From positions 1-22,656 of the IMG/VR virus record IMGVR_UViG_3300048440_000252: 22,656 nucleotides of DNA. One strand, given 5' to 3'. This stretch comes from a virus. The position numbers were made by a program, and so were the translations under genes. Under the pieces are notes generated by a model. It had not been told where the DNA came from, searched no databases, and was given only the letters and a program-made list of their open reading frames with translations. Shown one piece after another: positions 1 through 7,154 of this stretch (the first letter of the stretch is position 1; every line of letters starts with the position of its first letter).

Positions 1-1770
1 CCAATAGTTGCGCTAAACTCACCAGTTGCCACATCGTATGAAGCGTCTGTTGGAGTAAAGTTTAAGAATTGAGTAGCAGGATAAGCATGCTTTGTTGCAT
101 TGCCATCAAGTGCACATGTAAATACTAAACTATGTGGTTCAATATAAATTTCATCGCCAATGTTAAAGTCATTAGAACCAATCGTCATAACAACTGAACC
201 TGTTGCAGGGTCATATACAGCGTTAGTTGGTGTATATTTTTTACCGTTGTTATTTAGTAATCTTGACATTTCATCAAAAGAAGCATTTGATCTATCAATA
301 GCAATTGAGTTATCACCAATAAATGTGGCAGCCCTTGCTTTTAAATAATCAATAGAACCAACAGTTTGTTCTAACTGTTCAGTAACACTTACCTCACCAG
401 ATTTAGTACGGTAAGCAGCGCCAGTTTGAATTGCATTATAGTTTGTACCAAGGATTAAGTCACGTTGTACTGCAGGTAAAATATATTCTTCAGTATCTCT
501 GTGGCATTTTTTGCTATCGTAGAAATACCATTCGTTATCTGCCCATTCCATCATGTAGTCTTGGATATATTCTTTATTTGCTTGTAGCATTTTACGTGCG
601 TTACGTTTATCTACAGATATACCAGAGTTATCAGAATATGTCAATAGTTGTCCGATAACTGATACTGCATTATCTTTAGCTTCAACAAATCTATGTTCGA
701 AGTTAGCAGCCGTCAGTCCTGGGTTAACCGTGATAGTCTTAGCTGACACAGCAACGATTGGAAGCGCAGCCAAGTAAGCTTTTTCTGATTTGCGTGGATG
801 GCTAATTTTTGTTTTAAAGTTATCACTTGAACATGTGAATGTAAATGATTCTTCAGCAAGGTTAACATATCGGCCAACAGTTAAATCGTGTGTACCGATA
901 GTGATAACCATCATACCAGTTGTTGGGTCGTACGTAGCCTTAGTTGGTGTATATTTGTCGCCTGAGTTTGCAATCGTATCAATAACGTTATTAAATGCAG
1001 AGTAAGCCGATGTAGCTGCTGGTGCAGAGTTGGCTTGAATTAATTCGTCAGTTGTTTTGCGTAATCTCTTAAACGAAGCGATTGTTTCGTTGCGTTGGTT
1101 TTCAAGGCTTGTTCTTGCAGTGTTAACATAATATGCTAATCCAGCGTTTTCAGAATTATAATTTGTATCTAACAACATGTCGTATTTAACGGCAGGTAAG
1201 ATATATTCCTGAACATCGCGCTCACACTTAACACTATCGTAAGCATAGAACTCGTCGTTATTGTCGATCCAATCAACAAAATCATTAATGATTAAATCTC
1301 TGTTAGATTGAACAAGTTCTCTAGCAGCCGTTTGGTCAGACTTACCAGTATCTGAGAAGATAATTGGTTCAGCCGCAGCCTCGCCATTTTGTAAAATGTT
1401 AAGAGTTTCATCAAGTGATGTGTTAATTCTGTTCGTTAACTCAGAAGATGCGTTTGCAAAAATACCACCTGCTGAGCTGGCGATAGAGTCTTTAAGATGG
1501 TTAATAGAACCAACAGTTTCAGTTAATTGCTCATCAACTACAAGATATGAAATTGGTGAACGGTATGAAATACCATTTAACCGACCCCAGTAGTTACCTT
1601 TTGTAGCAATATCGTAACCAGTGTTATCAACGATAATTCCTGTATCACGGAAACATTTATCAGCATTATAACCTTGATAACCCAAACCACCAGACGCAGT
1701 GTTTGATGTCAAGTAGTAAACCATATCATCAACAATTTCGTCTGCCTTTTCTGTCAATACGTCTGCGAAT
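1..1770 (-). repeat. Degenerate C-terminal module repeats in the giant fibre protein
   Basis: Three copies of a motif K-C-x-R-D occur at 1644-1658 (KCFRD), 1215-1229 (KCERD) and 495-509 (KCHRD). In the last two copies Y-I-L-P-A-V and D-T/G-T-N-Y-N follow. Two copies of E-x-T-V-G-S-I-x-x-L-K lie near 1484-1530 and 347-385. Three copies of Y/F-T-P-T-x-A-x-Y-D-x-x-T-G lie near 914-960, 198-243 and 21-59, the last running into the edge. The copies are spaced unevenly (about 429 and 720 bases between KCxRD motifs), so modules have been partly lost or reshuffled. The repeats probably continue beyond the window. Confidence 0.7.
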
Positions 1771-4109
1771 GCAGAGTTAGCAATCAAGTTACTTTGATTT
1801 GCCTCGGCTGGTCGAATAATAACAGTTGAACCACGAGCACGCATTGAAATGTCACCGAACTGAGAACCTGAGTTGTTCAAAGTCATTTGACCACCATCTA
1901 AGGCGAAGAACGCTTGGCGTGTAAAGATTGATAATGAACCAATACCGTTAACACCAGCACCGTTTTTAGCAACGTATCCTGTACCATTTTGAGTACGAGG
2001 TGTAAAACCAAAACATAATACGTATGTATATAGTGAGTCGGTATCAAGTTGTGCTCTGTCTGCTAATAGACAACCGCCGCCTCGACCAACTAATCTGTTA
2101 GGGAAATCATCAATACCAATTGACTCGATAGTACCTGAACCACCACGTTGTGCGTATAGAACATCTCCAACTTCAACGTTGCCTTTTAGGTTACGAACAT
2201 AAATTTGTCTGTTTGCATCAATATCATCGATGTATGATACATAACCTGTTGCACCGCTTGAGAATGTTACCTCATCGTCAACTTCGAATTGAGATTGCGC
2301 AGAGTGACCTGCTACTAAATAGAATTCTTGACCTAAATCAAGGATGGTACCTTTAGAGTTAAATGGATTTAACGGAGGTTCAACATCAAGTCTATTAAAG
2401 TTTGAAAGCTGAGTAGAGTCACGAAGATATGGTGAACGTCTTAGTAGAGCACCCGGTCTGTAAGCGATAGCAAAACCACCTTCAGGTTGGTCAAAGTTAT
2501 CAACTTCAAAGTTCATATATGAGAAACCTTGTACATAACAACCAGATCCAACAAGAACACCATTTGTTCTTTCGTATCCTTTTTTCTTTTGAATAACAGT
2601 AGCATACTGACCAGCGGTTGATGTCATGGAACAATCATCAGGTAGCATAATTGGTTCATCAACATAGTAAGTACCGGGACCTACTGAAATGTGAACAGCA
2701 TCATTAATTGCGTTACGGTTATATGATCCACCAGCTTTTTCTAAAGCGATTTGTTCAGCACGCTTTAGCGTACGAACTGGCTGTAAAATAGTTCCTGGGT
2801 ATTTGTCGTCACCATCTGAAGCAACATGTACTTTAAGTGATTTTTCTGTTTTCTTAGAAAATTCTTGATACAACTGACGATAAGTCATTTTCTCTGTATC
2901 GCCAGTCTTGACGTTTTTCAGAGCAAAGTAACTATCTTCATCAAGCATTGGCTCAAATTGTTTAGTAATGTTCATATCAAAGTCGACAAAAGTACTTTCT
3001 TCGATTGTCGAATTAGATACCACACCGTCTTTAAATTCTGAGTTTTCAATAACAGATTTTTGTTGGCCAAGTCCTTCAGTAGATGAACTTGTGATAGTCA
3101 TATTCTGAGCAGTTACATTATCCAAAGTACCTTGGAATGACGAGTCAGTAATAACGTTATTAGCAAGTGTACCATCTTGGATTGTAGTATTAGTAAATAC
3201 GTTATTATTACCAGTACCATCAGAGAAATCTGAGTTTGTAATGCTAGTATTATTAGCAGTGCTATCGTTAAGTTGTGAATTCGTAATAACGATATTGTTC
3301 GCTGTTGAGTCAATGATAGATGAGTTACTTGTTACAGTATCCCAAATCAGACCATTAGCAAATCTTGAGTTTGTAATTGTTACGTTATCTAAATCAGTAT
3401 CACGGATATCGGAATTAGAAATATCTGTATCAACGATAGTAACATTTGATACTGCAGTGTCTCTAATTGTACCATTGCTAAAGTCAGTAGTAATAATTAC
3501 TGAGTTTGACATTAATGCATCTTCGAGAACAATTTCGTCAATCGTAATATTAGTAAGGATTAAGCCATTCGCTGTACCTTGTTCAATAGCAACGTTCGCA
3601 AAGGATGAGTTATCAACTTGCGAATTAGTAAAGATATTATTATTGCCGGTTCCATTAGAAAAATCGGATTGGTCAATCGCCATGTTATTGGCAGAACTAT
3701 TAAGGATTGTTGAGTCGTCAATAGTTGAATTAGTTAAAACAACATTGTTACCAGTACCATCATTAAACTCAGAATCAGTAATTACTGAATTCGTAATAAC
3801 AAAGTTATTAGCATCAGAGTCTCTTAGATCTAATTCAGTACCAAAGCTTCCAAGTAAGGAACCGCCAGAGAATACAGAGTCGTTTATTTCAACATCATTG
3901 AGAGTTGAAACCGACATAATGACGTTTGAAATAGTTCCGCCAGTAATTTTAATATTGTTGAAAATCTCGAATTGTAACGCTTGAACCAGTTCTTTACGTG
4001 TGATGTTCTTTGTACCATCATCACCTTGGATCAAGTTAACAATAACGAAAAGATCCTCAGATCTTGTATTGGCGCCTGTTATCGGACCGAGTTCTGAAAT
4101 CAATGACAT
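1..4109 (-). CDS. Giant tail-fibre-like protein with pentapeptide-period solenoid, C-terminus cut by window edge
   Basis: The frame is open from an ATG at 4109 to the left edge, giving at least 1369 residues with no stop. The start is supported by a strong Shine-Dalgarno (AAGAAGG, 9 nt upstream) and a late promoter 35 nt upstream. Layout: residues 1-50 are a short N-terminal segment (MSLISELGPITGANTRSEDL...). Residues 52-380 form an Asn/Asp-, Ser/Thr- and Ile/Phe-rich solenoid with a 5-residue period. Residues 425-540 read like the start of a pectate-lyase-type right-handed beta-helix (VHVASDGDDKYPGT, then AVHISVGPGTYYVDEPI). From about residue 780 to the edge there are three degenerate copies of a module carrying K-C-x-R-D, two of them with a T-V-G-S-I element, and three Y/F-T-P-T-x-A-x-Y-D motifs. 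These features resemble cyanophage-type virion structural proteins, so a fibre or spike with a host-contact role is inferred. The family name is not certain. Confidence 0.85.
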   Translation of the reverse strand, partial: MSLISELGPITGANTRSEDLFVIVNLIQGDDGTKNITRKELVQALQFEIFNNIKITGGTISNVIMSVSTLNDVEINDSVFSGGSLLGSFGTELDLRDSDANNFVITNSVITDSEFNDGTGNNVVLTNSTIDDSTILNSSANNMAIDQSDFSNGTGNNNIFTNSQVDNSSFANVAIEQGTANGLILTNITIDEIVLEDALMSNSVIITTDFSNGTIRDTAVSNVTIVDTDISNSDIRDTDLDNVTITNSRFANGLIWDTVTSNSSIIDSTANNIVITNSQLNDSTANNTSITNSDFSDGTGNNNVFTNTTIQDGTLANNVITDSSFQGTLDNVTAQNMTITSSSTEGLGQQKSVIENSEFKDGVVSNSTIEESTFVDFDMNITKQFEPMLDEDSYFALKNVKTGDTEKMTYRQLYQEFSKKTEKSLKVHVASDGDDKYPGTILQPVRTLKRAEQIALEKAGGSYNRNAINDAVHISVGPGTYYVDEPIMLPDDCSMTSTAGQYATVIQKKKGYERTNGVLVGSGCYVQGFSYMNFEVDNFDQPEGGFAIAYRPGALLRRSPYLRDSTQLSNFNRLDVEPPLNPFNSKGTILDLGQEFYLVAGHSAQSQFEVDDEVTFSSGATGYVSYIDDIDANRQIYVRNLKGNVEVGDVLYAQRGGSGTIESIGIDDFPNRLVGRGGGCLLADRAQLDTDSLYTYVLCFGFTPRTQNGTGYVAKNGAGVNGIGSLSIFTRQAFFALDGGQMTLNNSGSQFGDISMRARGSTVIIRPAEANQSNLIANSAFADVLTEKADEIVDDMVYYLTSNTASGGLGYQGYNADKCFRDTGIIVDNTGYDIATKGNYWGRLNGISYRSPISYLVVDEQLTETVGSINHLKDSIASSAGGIFANASSELTNRINTSLDETLNILQNGEAAAEPIIFSDTGKSDQTAARELVQSNRDLIINDFVDWIDNNDEFYAYDSVKCERDVQEYILPAVKYDMLLDTNYNSENAGLAYYVNTARTSLENQRNETIASFKRLRKTTDELIQANSAPAATSAYSAFNNVIDTIANSGDKYTPTKATYDPTTGMMVITIGTHDLTVGRYVNLAEESFTFTCSSDNFKTKISHPRKSEKAYLAALPIVAVSAKTITVNPGLTAANFEHRFVEAKDNAVSVIGQLLTYSDNSGISVDKRNARKMLQANKEYIQDYMMEWADNEWYFYDSKKCHRDTEEYILPAVQRDLILGTNYNAIQTGAAYRTKSGEVSVTEQLEQTVGSIDYLKARAATFIGDNSIAIDRSNASFDEMSRLLNNNGKKYTPTNAVYDPATGSVVMTIGSNDFNIGDEIYIEPHSLVFTCALDGNATKHAYPATQFLNFTPTDASYDVATGEFSATI
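3120..3809 (-). repeat. 46 consecutive pentapeptide repeats (15-bp coding period)
   Basis: Residues 101-330 of the giant fibre protein can be written as 23 rows of ten residues with no insertion or deletion. Position 5 and position 10 of each row are mostly I, L, F or V. Positions 2 and 7 are N or D in 40 of 46 cases by my count. The consensus is [S/T/N]-[N/D]-x-x-[I/L/F]. Three near-identical islands carry F-[N/S]-[D/N]-G-T-G-N-N (residues 115-122, 150-157 and 295-302). The Asn/Asp sits two residues after the hydrophobic centre. In canonical A(D/N)LXX pentapeptide proteins it comes immediately before it, so this is a related but shifted pattern. A right-handed four-sided or similar beta-solenoid is inferred. 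Confidence 0.8.
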
Positions 4110-4118
4110 TATTGAGTA

Positions 4119-4125
4119 CCTTCTT
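4119..4125 (-). promoter_or_regulatory. Ribosome binding site of the giant fibre gene
   Basis: On the minus strand AAGAAGG lies 9 nt before the ATG at 4109. It decides the start of this edge-truncated gene and is one of the strongest Shine-Dalgarno matches in the window. Confidence 0.75.
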
Positions 4126-4144
4126 AGTATCTACTATTTCTTTT

Positions 4145-4152
4145 TATTTATA
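4145..4152 (-). promoter_or_regulatory. T4-type late promoter, TATAAATA
   Basis: The minus strand reads TATAAATA, an exact match to the -10 element of T4 late promoters, which are recognised by RNA polymerase with the gp55 sigma-like factor. It sits in the largest intergenic gap of the window (4110-4191), 35 nt before the ATG of the giant fibre gene. A one-mismatch copy (AATAAATA) lies just upstream at 4185-4192, overlapping the previous stop codon. The assignment rests on motif and position only. Confidence 0.75.
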
Positions 4153-4191
4153 AAAAAATTAGCAGGATTATACGTGTCTAAATCTATTTAT

Positions 4192-4710
4192 TTACTCTGT
4201 TTTCCAGAGCACAAAATTATCTATAGCATCCCTATCAACATATTTTCTTTCGCGTAAAATATTAGACTGATAATCGTTTACTTCTTGTTCGTTATTTAAT
4301 ACGGTACCGTCAGCACCTTTGGCGAACCACCATTTATTACCATCATACTGAACAGTTTGAAATACTTCAAGTTCAGCCTTTGTTCCTTCAACTAATGAAT
4401 TACCATTTTTAGTTAATCTATATACATCTGTTGGGTCAAAGTCAGCATTTCTTTCTAGGATATCTGGGTTCCTATAAACCATATGAAGAGTTTTAAGAGT
4501 ATTCCTGCGGTTCATTCCAGCATCATACGGGTCTCCAAACTCAGTACATAATTCTTTTATTCTGTTATCAAATTCTTCATCATTTCTAACATACGAACAT
4601 CCGGCTTCGTATCCTTCGATATTATTTGCAACTACATATCTTTCGTAATATGCTCGACCAACATCACACCATCCCATATCGGCATCGTTCATCATTCTTT
4701 TAATATCCAT
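4192..4710 (-). CDS. Hypothetical 172-residue protein following the adhesin gene
   Basis: I do not recognise this family. The product is 172 residues, with a high content of charged residues, Asn and Tyr, and no membrane segment or signal peptide. It starts MDIKRMMNDADMGWCDVG and ends in WKTE. A central segment, DPTDVYRLTKNGNSL, is followed by a Trp-containing stretch (GNKWWFAKGADGT, residues about 124-136). Its ATG overlaps the stop codon of the glycine-rich adhesin gene by one base (TAATG), which suggests translational coupling. It is the last gene before a late promoter. Its place directly behind an adhesin gene makes a fibre-associated or fibre-assembly role possible, but nothing in the sequence proves this. 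Confidence 0.8.
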   Translation of the reverse strand: MDIKRMMNDADMGWCDVGRAYYERYVVANNIEGYEAGCSYVRNDEEFDNRIKELCTEFGDPYDAGMNRRNTLKTLHMVYRNPDILERNADFDPTDVYRLTKNGNSLVEGTKAELEVFQTVQYDGNKWWFAKGADGTVLNNEQEVNDYQSNILRERKYVDRDAIDNFVLWKTE

Positions 4711-5789
4711 TAGTCTCTACCCCACACAGTACCGTTGTTTGTTACGCTAACTTGCCCGTTATCAGTAGTAATTTCAAATGCAAGACCACCTGCGCCACCG
4801 TCACCGCCACAATTACCGCCAGAAGCACCCCAGCCGCCACCACCTGCACCATGTCCAGTTCCGCCACCGCCACCTGCATTGTTTGCGGCACCACCAACTC
4901 TACCTGTTGTGTCTCTACTTCCACCACCGCCTGCGCCGCCATCACCCGGAAGTACACGACCGCCACCGCCACCAGAACCAGAGTCAACTTTGTTTCCTTT
5001 ACCAGAACCATTGTCCCAGCCGCCTCCGCCGGCACCTGCGCCGCCACCTTTACCACCACCAGCATCGCTATCGTCTGGAGCATCAGCACCTTTTGTATTT
5101 AATGCGCCACCAGCACCTGGGTTTCCGGCTGCACGATATCCTGTACCACCTGCGCCACCGCCAGCTCCACCGCCACCACCAGCACCAAGTTCACCTCCAC
5201 CGGAACTACCACCGCCACCACCTGCAGCGACATAAGCGTCTGCTTCATTAATAAAAGTAATTGGTGATACGTTACCAATTTTTATAGCAGGTCCACCTGC
5301 TCCACCGTTGGTTACTTGACCTGCGTTAATTGTTCCGCCACCGCCTCGACCACCTTTACCTATAATGATACCTTTGTTACGAAAGATTATATTACCTGTC
5401 ATAGTGTCAGGAATAATTAATCCACCTTTGCTAGTATCATCTGACCAAAGCCAATAGTCTGCAGGTAATGTAATATCATAAAAACCACCTTCGTCTCTAT
5501 AACCCATAGCAAATAGTGCATCCCATAGGTTGCATTCTTTGATATTATATTTGCTATTAATTTGAGTTTCAGATATTGGAATCCATTGATCTTCAGTAAC
5601 AAATCTAATACCAGATTTGCCATAAAAATCGCTAAATTTAATTGTGCCTGATTGTGGTAAACCTATGCCGGGAGGTAAGGTTCTGTACTCACTAAGTTGA
5701 TAGGGAGTTTGGTTTAATGTACCACCAAGTGGTTTAAACTCGTCGTGTATTTCTGTAAACGTAAGCGGTCCGCTGCTCTTAATAGTCAT
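4710..5789 (-). CDS. Glycine-rich tail-fibre adhesin-like protein
   Basis: The product is 359 residues. Residues 1-60 are an ordinary N-terminal domain with the marker G-P-L-T-F-T-E-I-H-D-E-F and the closing F-S-D-F-Y-G-K-S, a form common at the start of marine phage structural proteins. Residues 61-142 are a globular, Trp- and Tyr-containing part. Residues 143-335 are dominated by runs of three to six glycines. The tail (336-359) is a normal beta-type sequence ending TVWGRD. The layout resembles glycine-rich receptor-binding adhesins of T-even phages (gp38 class), in which glycine runs pack as polyglycine-II helices. A host-recognition role at a fibre tip is inferred, because no sequence match to gp38 can be checked. 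The Shine-Dalgarno AGGAAAG lies upstream, and the previous stop is only 3 nt away. Confidence 0.8.
   Translation of the reverse strand: MTIKSSGPLTFTEIHDEFKPLGGTLNQTPYQLSEYRTLPPGIGLPQSGTIKFSDFYGKSGIRFVTEDQWIPISETQINSKYNIKECNLWDALFAMGYRDEGGFYDITLPADYWLWSDDTSKGGLIIPDTMTGNIIFRNKGIIIGKGGRGGGGTINAGQVTNGGAGGPAIKIGNVSPITFINEADAYVAAGGGGGSSGGGELGAGGGGGAGGGAGGTGYRAAGNPGAGGALNTKGADAPDDSDAGGGKGGGAGAGGGGWDNGSGKGNKVDSGSGGGGGRVLPGDGGAGGGGSRDTTGRVGGAANNAGGGGGTGHGAGGGGWGASGGNCGGDGGAGGLAFEITTDNGQVSVTNNGTVWGRD
4785..5363 (-). repeat. Low-complexity glycine-codon tract, locally GC-rich
   Basis: This is the coding segment for residues 143-335 of the adhesin. The plus strand is full of CCACCGCCACC-like triplets, making this the clearest GC-rich island in an otherwise AT-rich window. 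It also opens long spurious frames on both strands. Glycine runs are separated by short variable insertions such as GWDNGSGKGNKVDSGSG. Such tracts could change length by slippage or recombination; that is inference. Confidence 0.85.
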
Positions 5790-5792
5790 GGC

Positions 5793-6965
5793 TTACTTTC
5801 CTACTTTTTCGTTCAATTCCTTGATAGCTTCAATTAACAAACCAATTACATTACCGTGTCTGACCGCAAAGATTGCCTCGCCAGTGTCTGGGTCCGTTGT
5901 TTCATAAACAGCTTCAGGTAAAACTTCCATAAGTTCTTGTGCCATAACGCCGGTCATTGGTTCGTCAGGTTTTGATATATAGTTAAATGTATAACCACCA
6001 AGTTGTGAAACTTTATCTAAGGCATTATTAATTGGTTCAATATTTTCTTTTTGTCTTTTGTCTGAAACAGTACCAAAACCGGTAACTTCACCTGTTGAGA
6101 AAACTGATGCAAAAGTAACATTAGAGTTTGTAGCAACAGTTTGACCAATTTCAATAAGGCCGGATGTTGTGTTATATGTTACGCCAGTACCACCAGACAA
6201 TGCAGCCCGTACTCTTGCTGTAGTATAATAAAGATTGTCATCGCCTTCGGTTAAACTATCTGTATCGTGGTTTGTTAATGAACTAACTGTACCAATAACG
6301 TTACCTGTAAATGTAGCAGGAATTCCAGCCTGACCACTTTCAAGCACCTTATTTGATACCCCACTATCGTCTACTTTATATACGTCACCTACTAAGTTAC
6401 CTGTTAAAGTTCCACTAAAGTCATCTGCAGTAACACTATTTGCTGACATATCAACGGCTGTGATATCGTTAACAGTTAAATCGCCGGTAACTGTCATATC
6501 CTCAGTTACATTAAAATTAATTACGCTTAACGTACCAGCTGGCGTTAAAGATAGCTTTGGCGTACCTGTTCCTGTATCAATATTAAAATTAGCATCATCT
6601 GAATTATCAATACCAACATCCCAAGATATTGTACCATCAGTATATCTTGTTTGACCACCGCCTGCGCCATATGAAAATGTAGCTACTACCTGATCGCTTG
6701 CGCCGATAATATTTAAAGGTGAATTAAATGTTACTGGAGCACTTGCAGTGAAAGATGTAATTGTGTCTGCTTCAAATAACGTATCAGCAATTAATGTATT
6801 AGCTTGAAGATCTCCAGCTAAATTTACATCGCCTGTAGTTAAATCACCGGAAACGGTTGCTGTGACAACTTGCTCACGCATAAGATCAACCATTTCATTG
6901 GTCTTATCAAACCAATTTTGAAACGTCTGAGTAGTCGTAATGTTTTGAATATTTGTTTTTGCCAT
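5793..6965 (-). CDS. Tail-fibre protein with C-terminal S74 intramolecular chaperone domain
   Basis: The product is 390 residues. Residues 1-60 hold a short alpha-helical start and T-x-D-x-x-L-x-G-D-L beta-type repeats (SGDLTTGDVNLAGDLQ, and again TVTGDLTVNDITA near 158-170). Residues 232-255 carry H-D-T-D-S-L-T-E-G-D-D-N-L-Y-Y-T-T-A-R-V-R, a motif repeated in many marine phage fibres. Residues 301-390 form a typical peptidase S74 domain: SDKRQKENIEPI at its start, then GYTFNYI, GVMAQEL and a C-terminal helix IGLLIEAIKELNEKV. In this family the domain trimerises the fibre and then cuts itself off at the N-terminal Ser (here S301). Neighbours are the 60-residue protein (6 nt gap) and the adhesin gene (3 nt gap), so these form one translational block. 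Confidence 0.88.
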   Translation of the reverse strand: MAKTNIQNITTTQTFQNWFDKTNEMVDLMREQVVTATVSGDLTTGDVNLAGDLQANTLIADTLFEADTITSFTASAPVTFNSPLNIIGASDQVVATFSYGAGGGQTRYTDGTISWDVGIDNSDDANFNIDTGTGTPKLSLTPAGTLSVINFNVTEDMTVTGDLTVNDITAVDMSANSVTADDFSGTLTGNLVGDVYKVDDSGVSNKVLESGQAGIPATFTGNVIGTVSSLTNHDTDSLTEGDDNLYYTTARVRAALSGGTGVTYNTTSGLIEIGQTVATNSNVTFASVFSTGEVTGFGTVSDKRQKENIEPINNALDKVSQLGGYTFNYISKPDEPMTGVMAQELMEVLPEAVYETTDPDTGEAIFAVRHGNVIGLLIEAIKELNEKVGK

Positions 6966-6971
6966 TTAACT

Positions 6972-7154
6972 CTACTTCTCTATTCGATCTAATCTATCGC
7001 AAACAACTGCCAATAGTTCTTTAATTTCCTGAACTTCATTACCTAATTTAGTTACCTTACGGTGTAAAGCTCTTTCTTGTTTATATTTATTCAAACTTGC
7101 TGCGTCTGTACTTAAAACAGCTTTTGAAAATGTATGACGAACAACGTTTGACAT
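6972..7154 (-). CDS. Small coiled-coil protein, 60 residues
   Basis: This short gene lies between two clear structural genes. Its ATG overlaps the stop of the 1786-residue protein by one base (TAATG), and its stop is 6 nt before the next start. The first 25 residues are polar. Residues about 30-59 (LHRKVTKLGNEVQEIKELL, then AVVCDRLDRIEK) have hydrophobic residues at heptad spacing, so a helical coiled coil is likely. There is no membrane segment. The position suggests a small virion or assembly component, for example a fibre-attachment adaptor. The function is not known. Confidence 0.75.
   Translation of the reverse strand: MSNVVRHTFSKAVLSTDAASLNKYKQERALHRKVTKLGNEVQEIKELLAVVCDRLDRIEK

Noticed and set aside
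3241-3984. Open frame of 247 codons on the plus strand
   Set aside because: It is the exact antisense of the pentapeptide solenoid. The 15-bp coding period keeps stops out of this frame. It has no promoter or Shine-Dalgarno, and the composition is repetitive.
4185-4192. AATAAATA as a separate promoter for the giant fibre gene
   Set aside because: It has one mismatch, overlaps the previous stop codon, and an exact TATAAATA is present 33 nt closer to the start.
4195-4209. Hairpin CTCTG-5 nt-CAGAG at the end of the 172-residue gene, possible terminator
   Set aside because: The stem is only 5 bp, lies inside the coding end and is followed by TAAATAAATAG with no U-tract. Too weak to call.
4740-5240. 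Tandem triplets as a CRISPR or satellite array
   Set aside because: There are no constant repeats with unique spacers. The pattern is explained by glycine codons in a coding frame.
4735-5251. Several overlapping plus- and minus-strand frames giving Pro-rich, His-rich, Thr-rich or Val-rich proteins
   Set aside because: They are shadow frames of the glycine-rich adhesin tract. Triplet low complexity removes stops in all frames.
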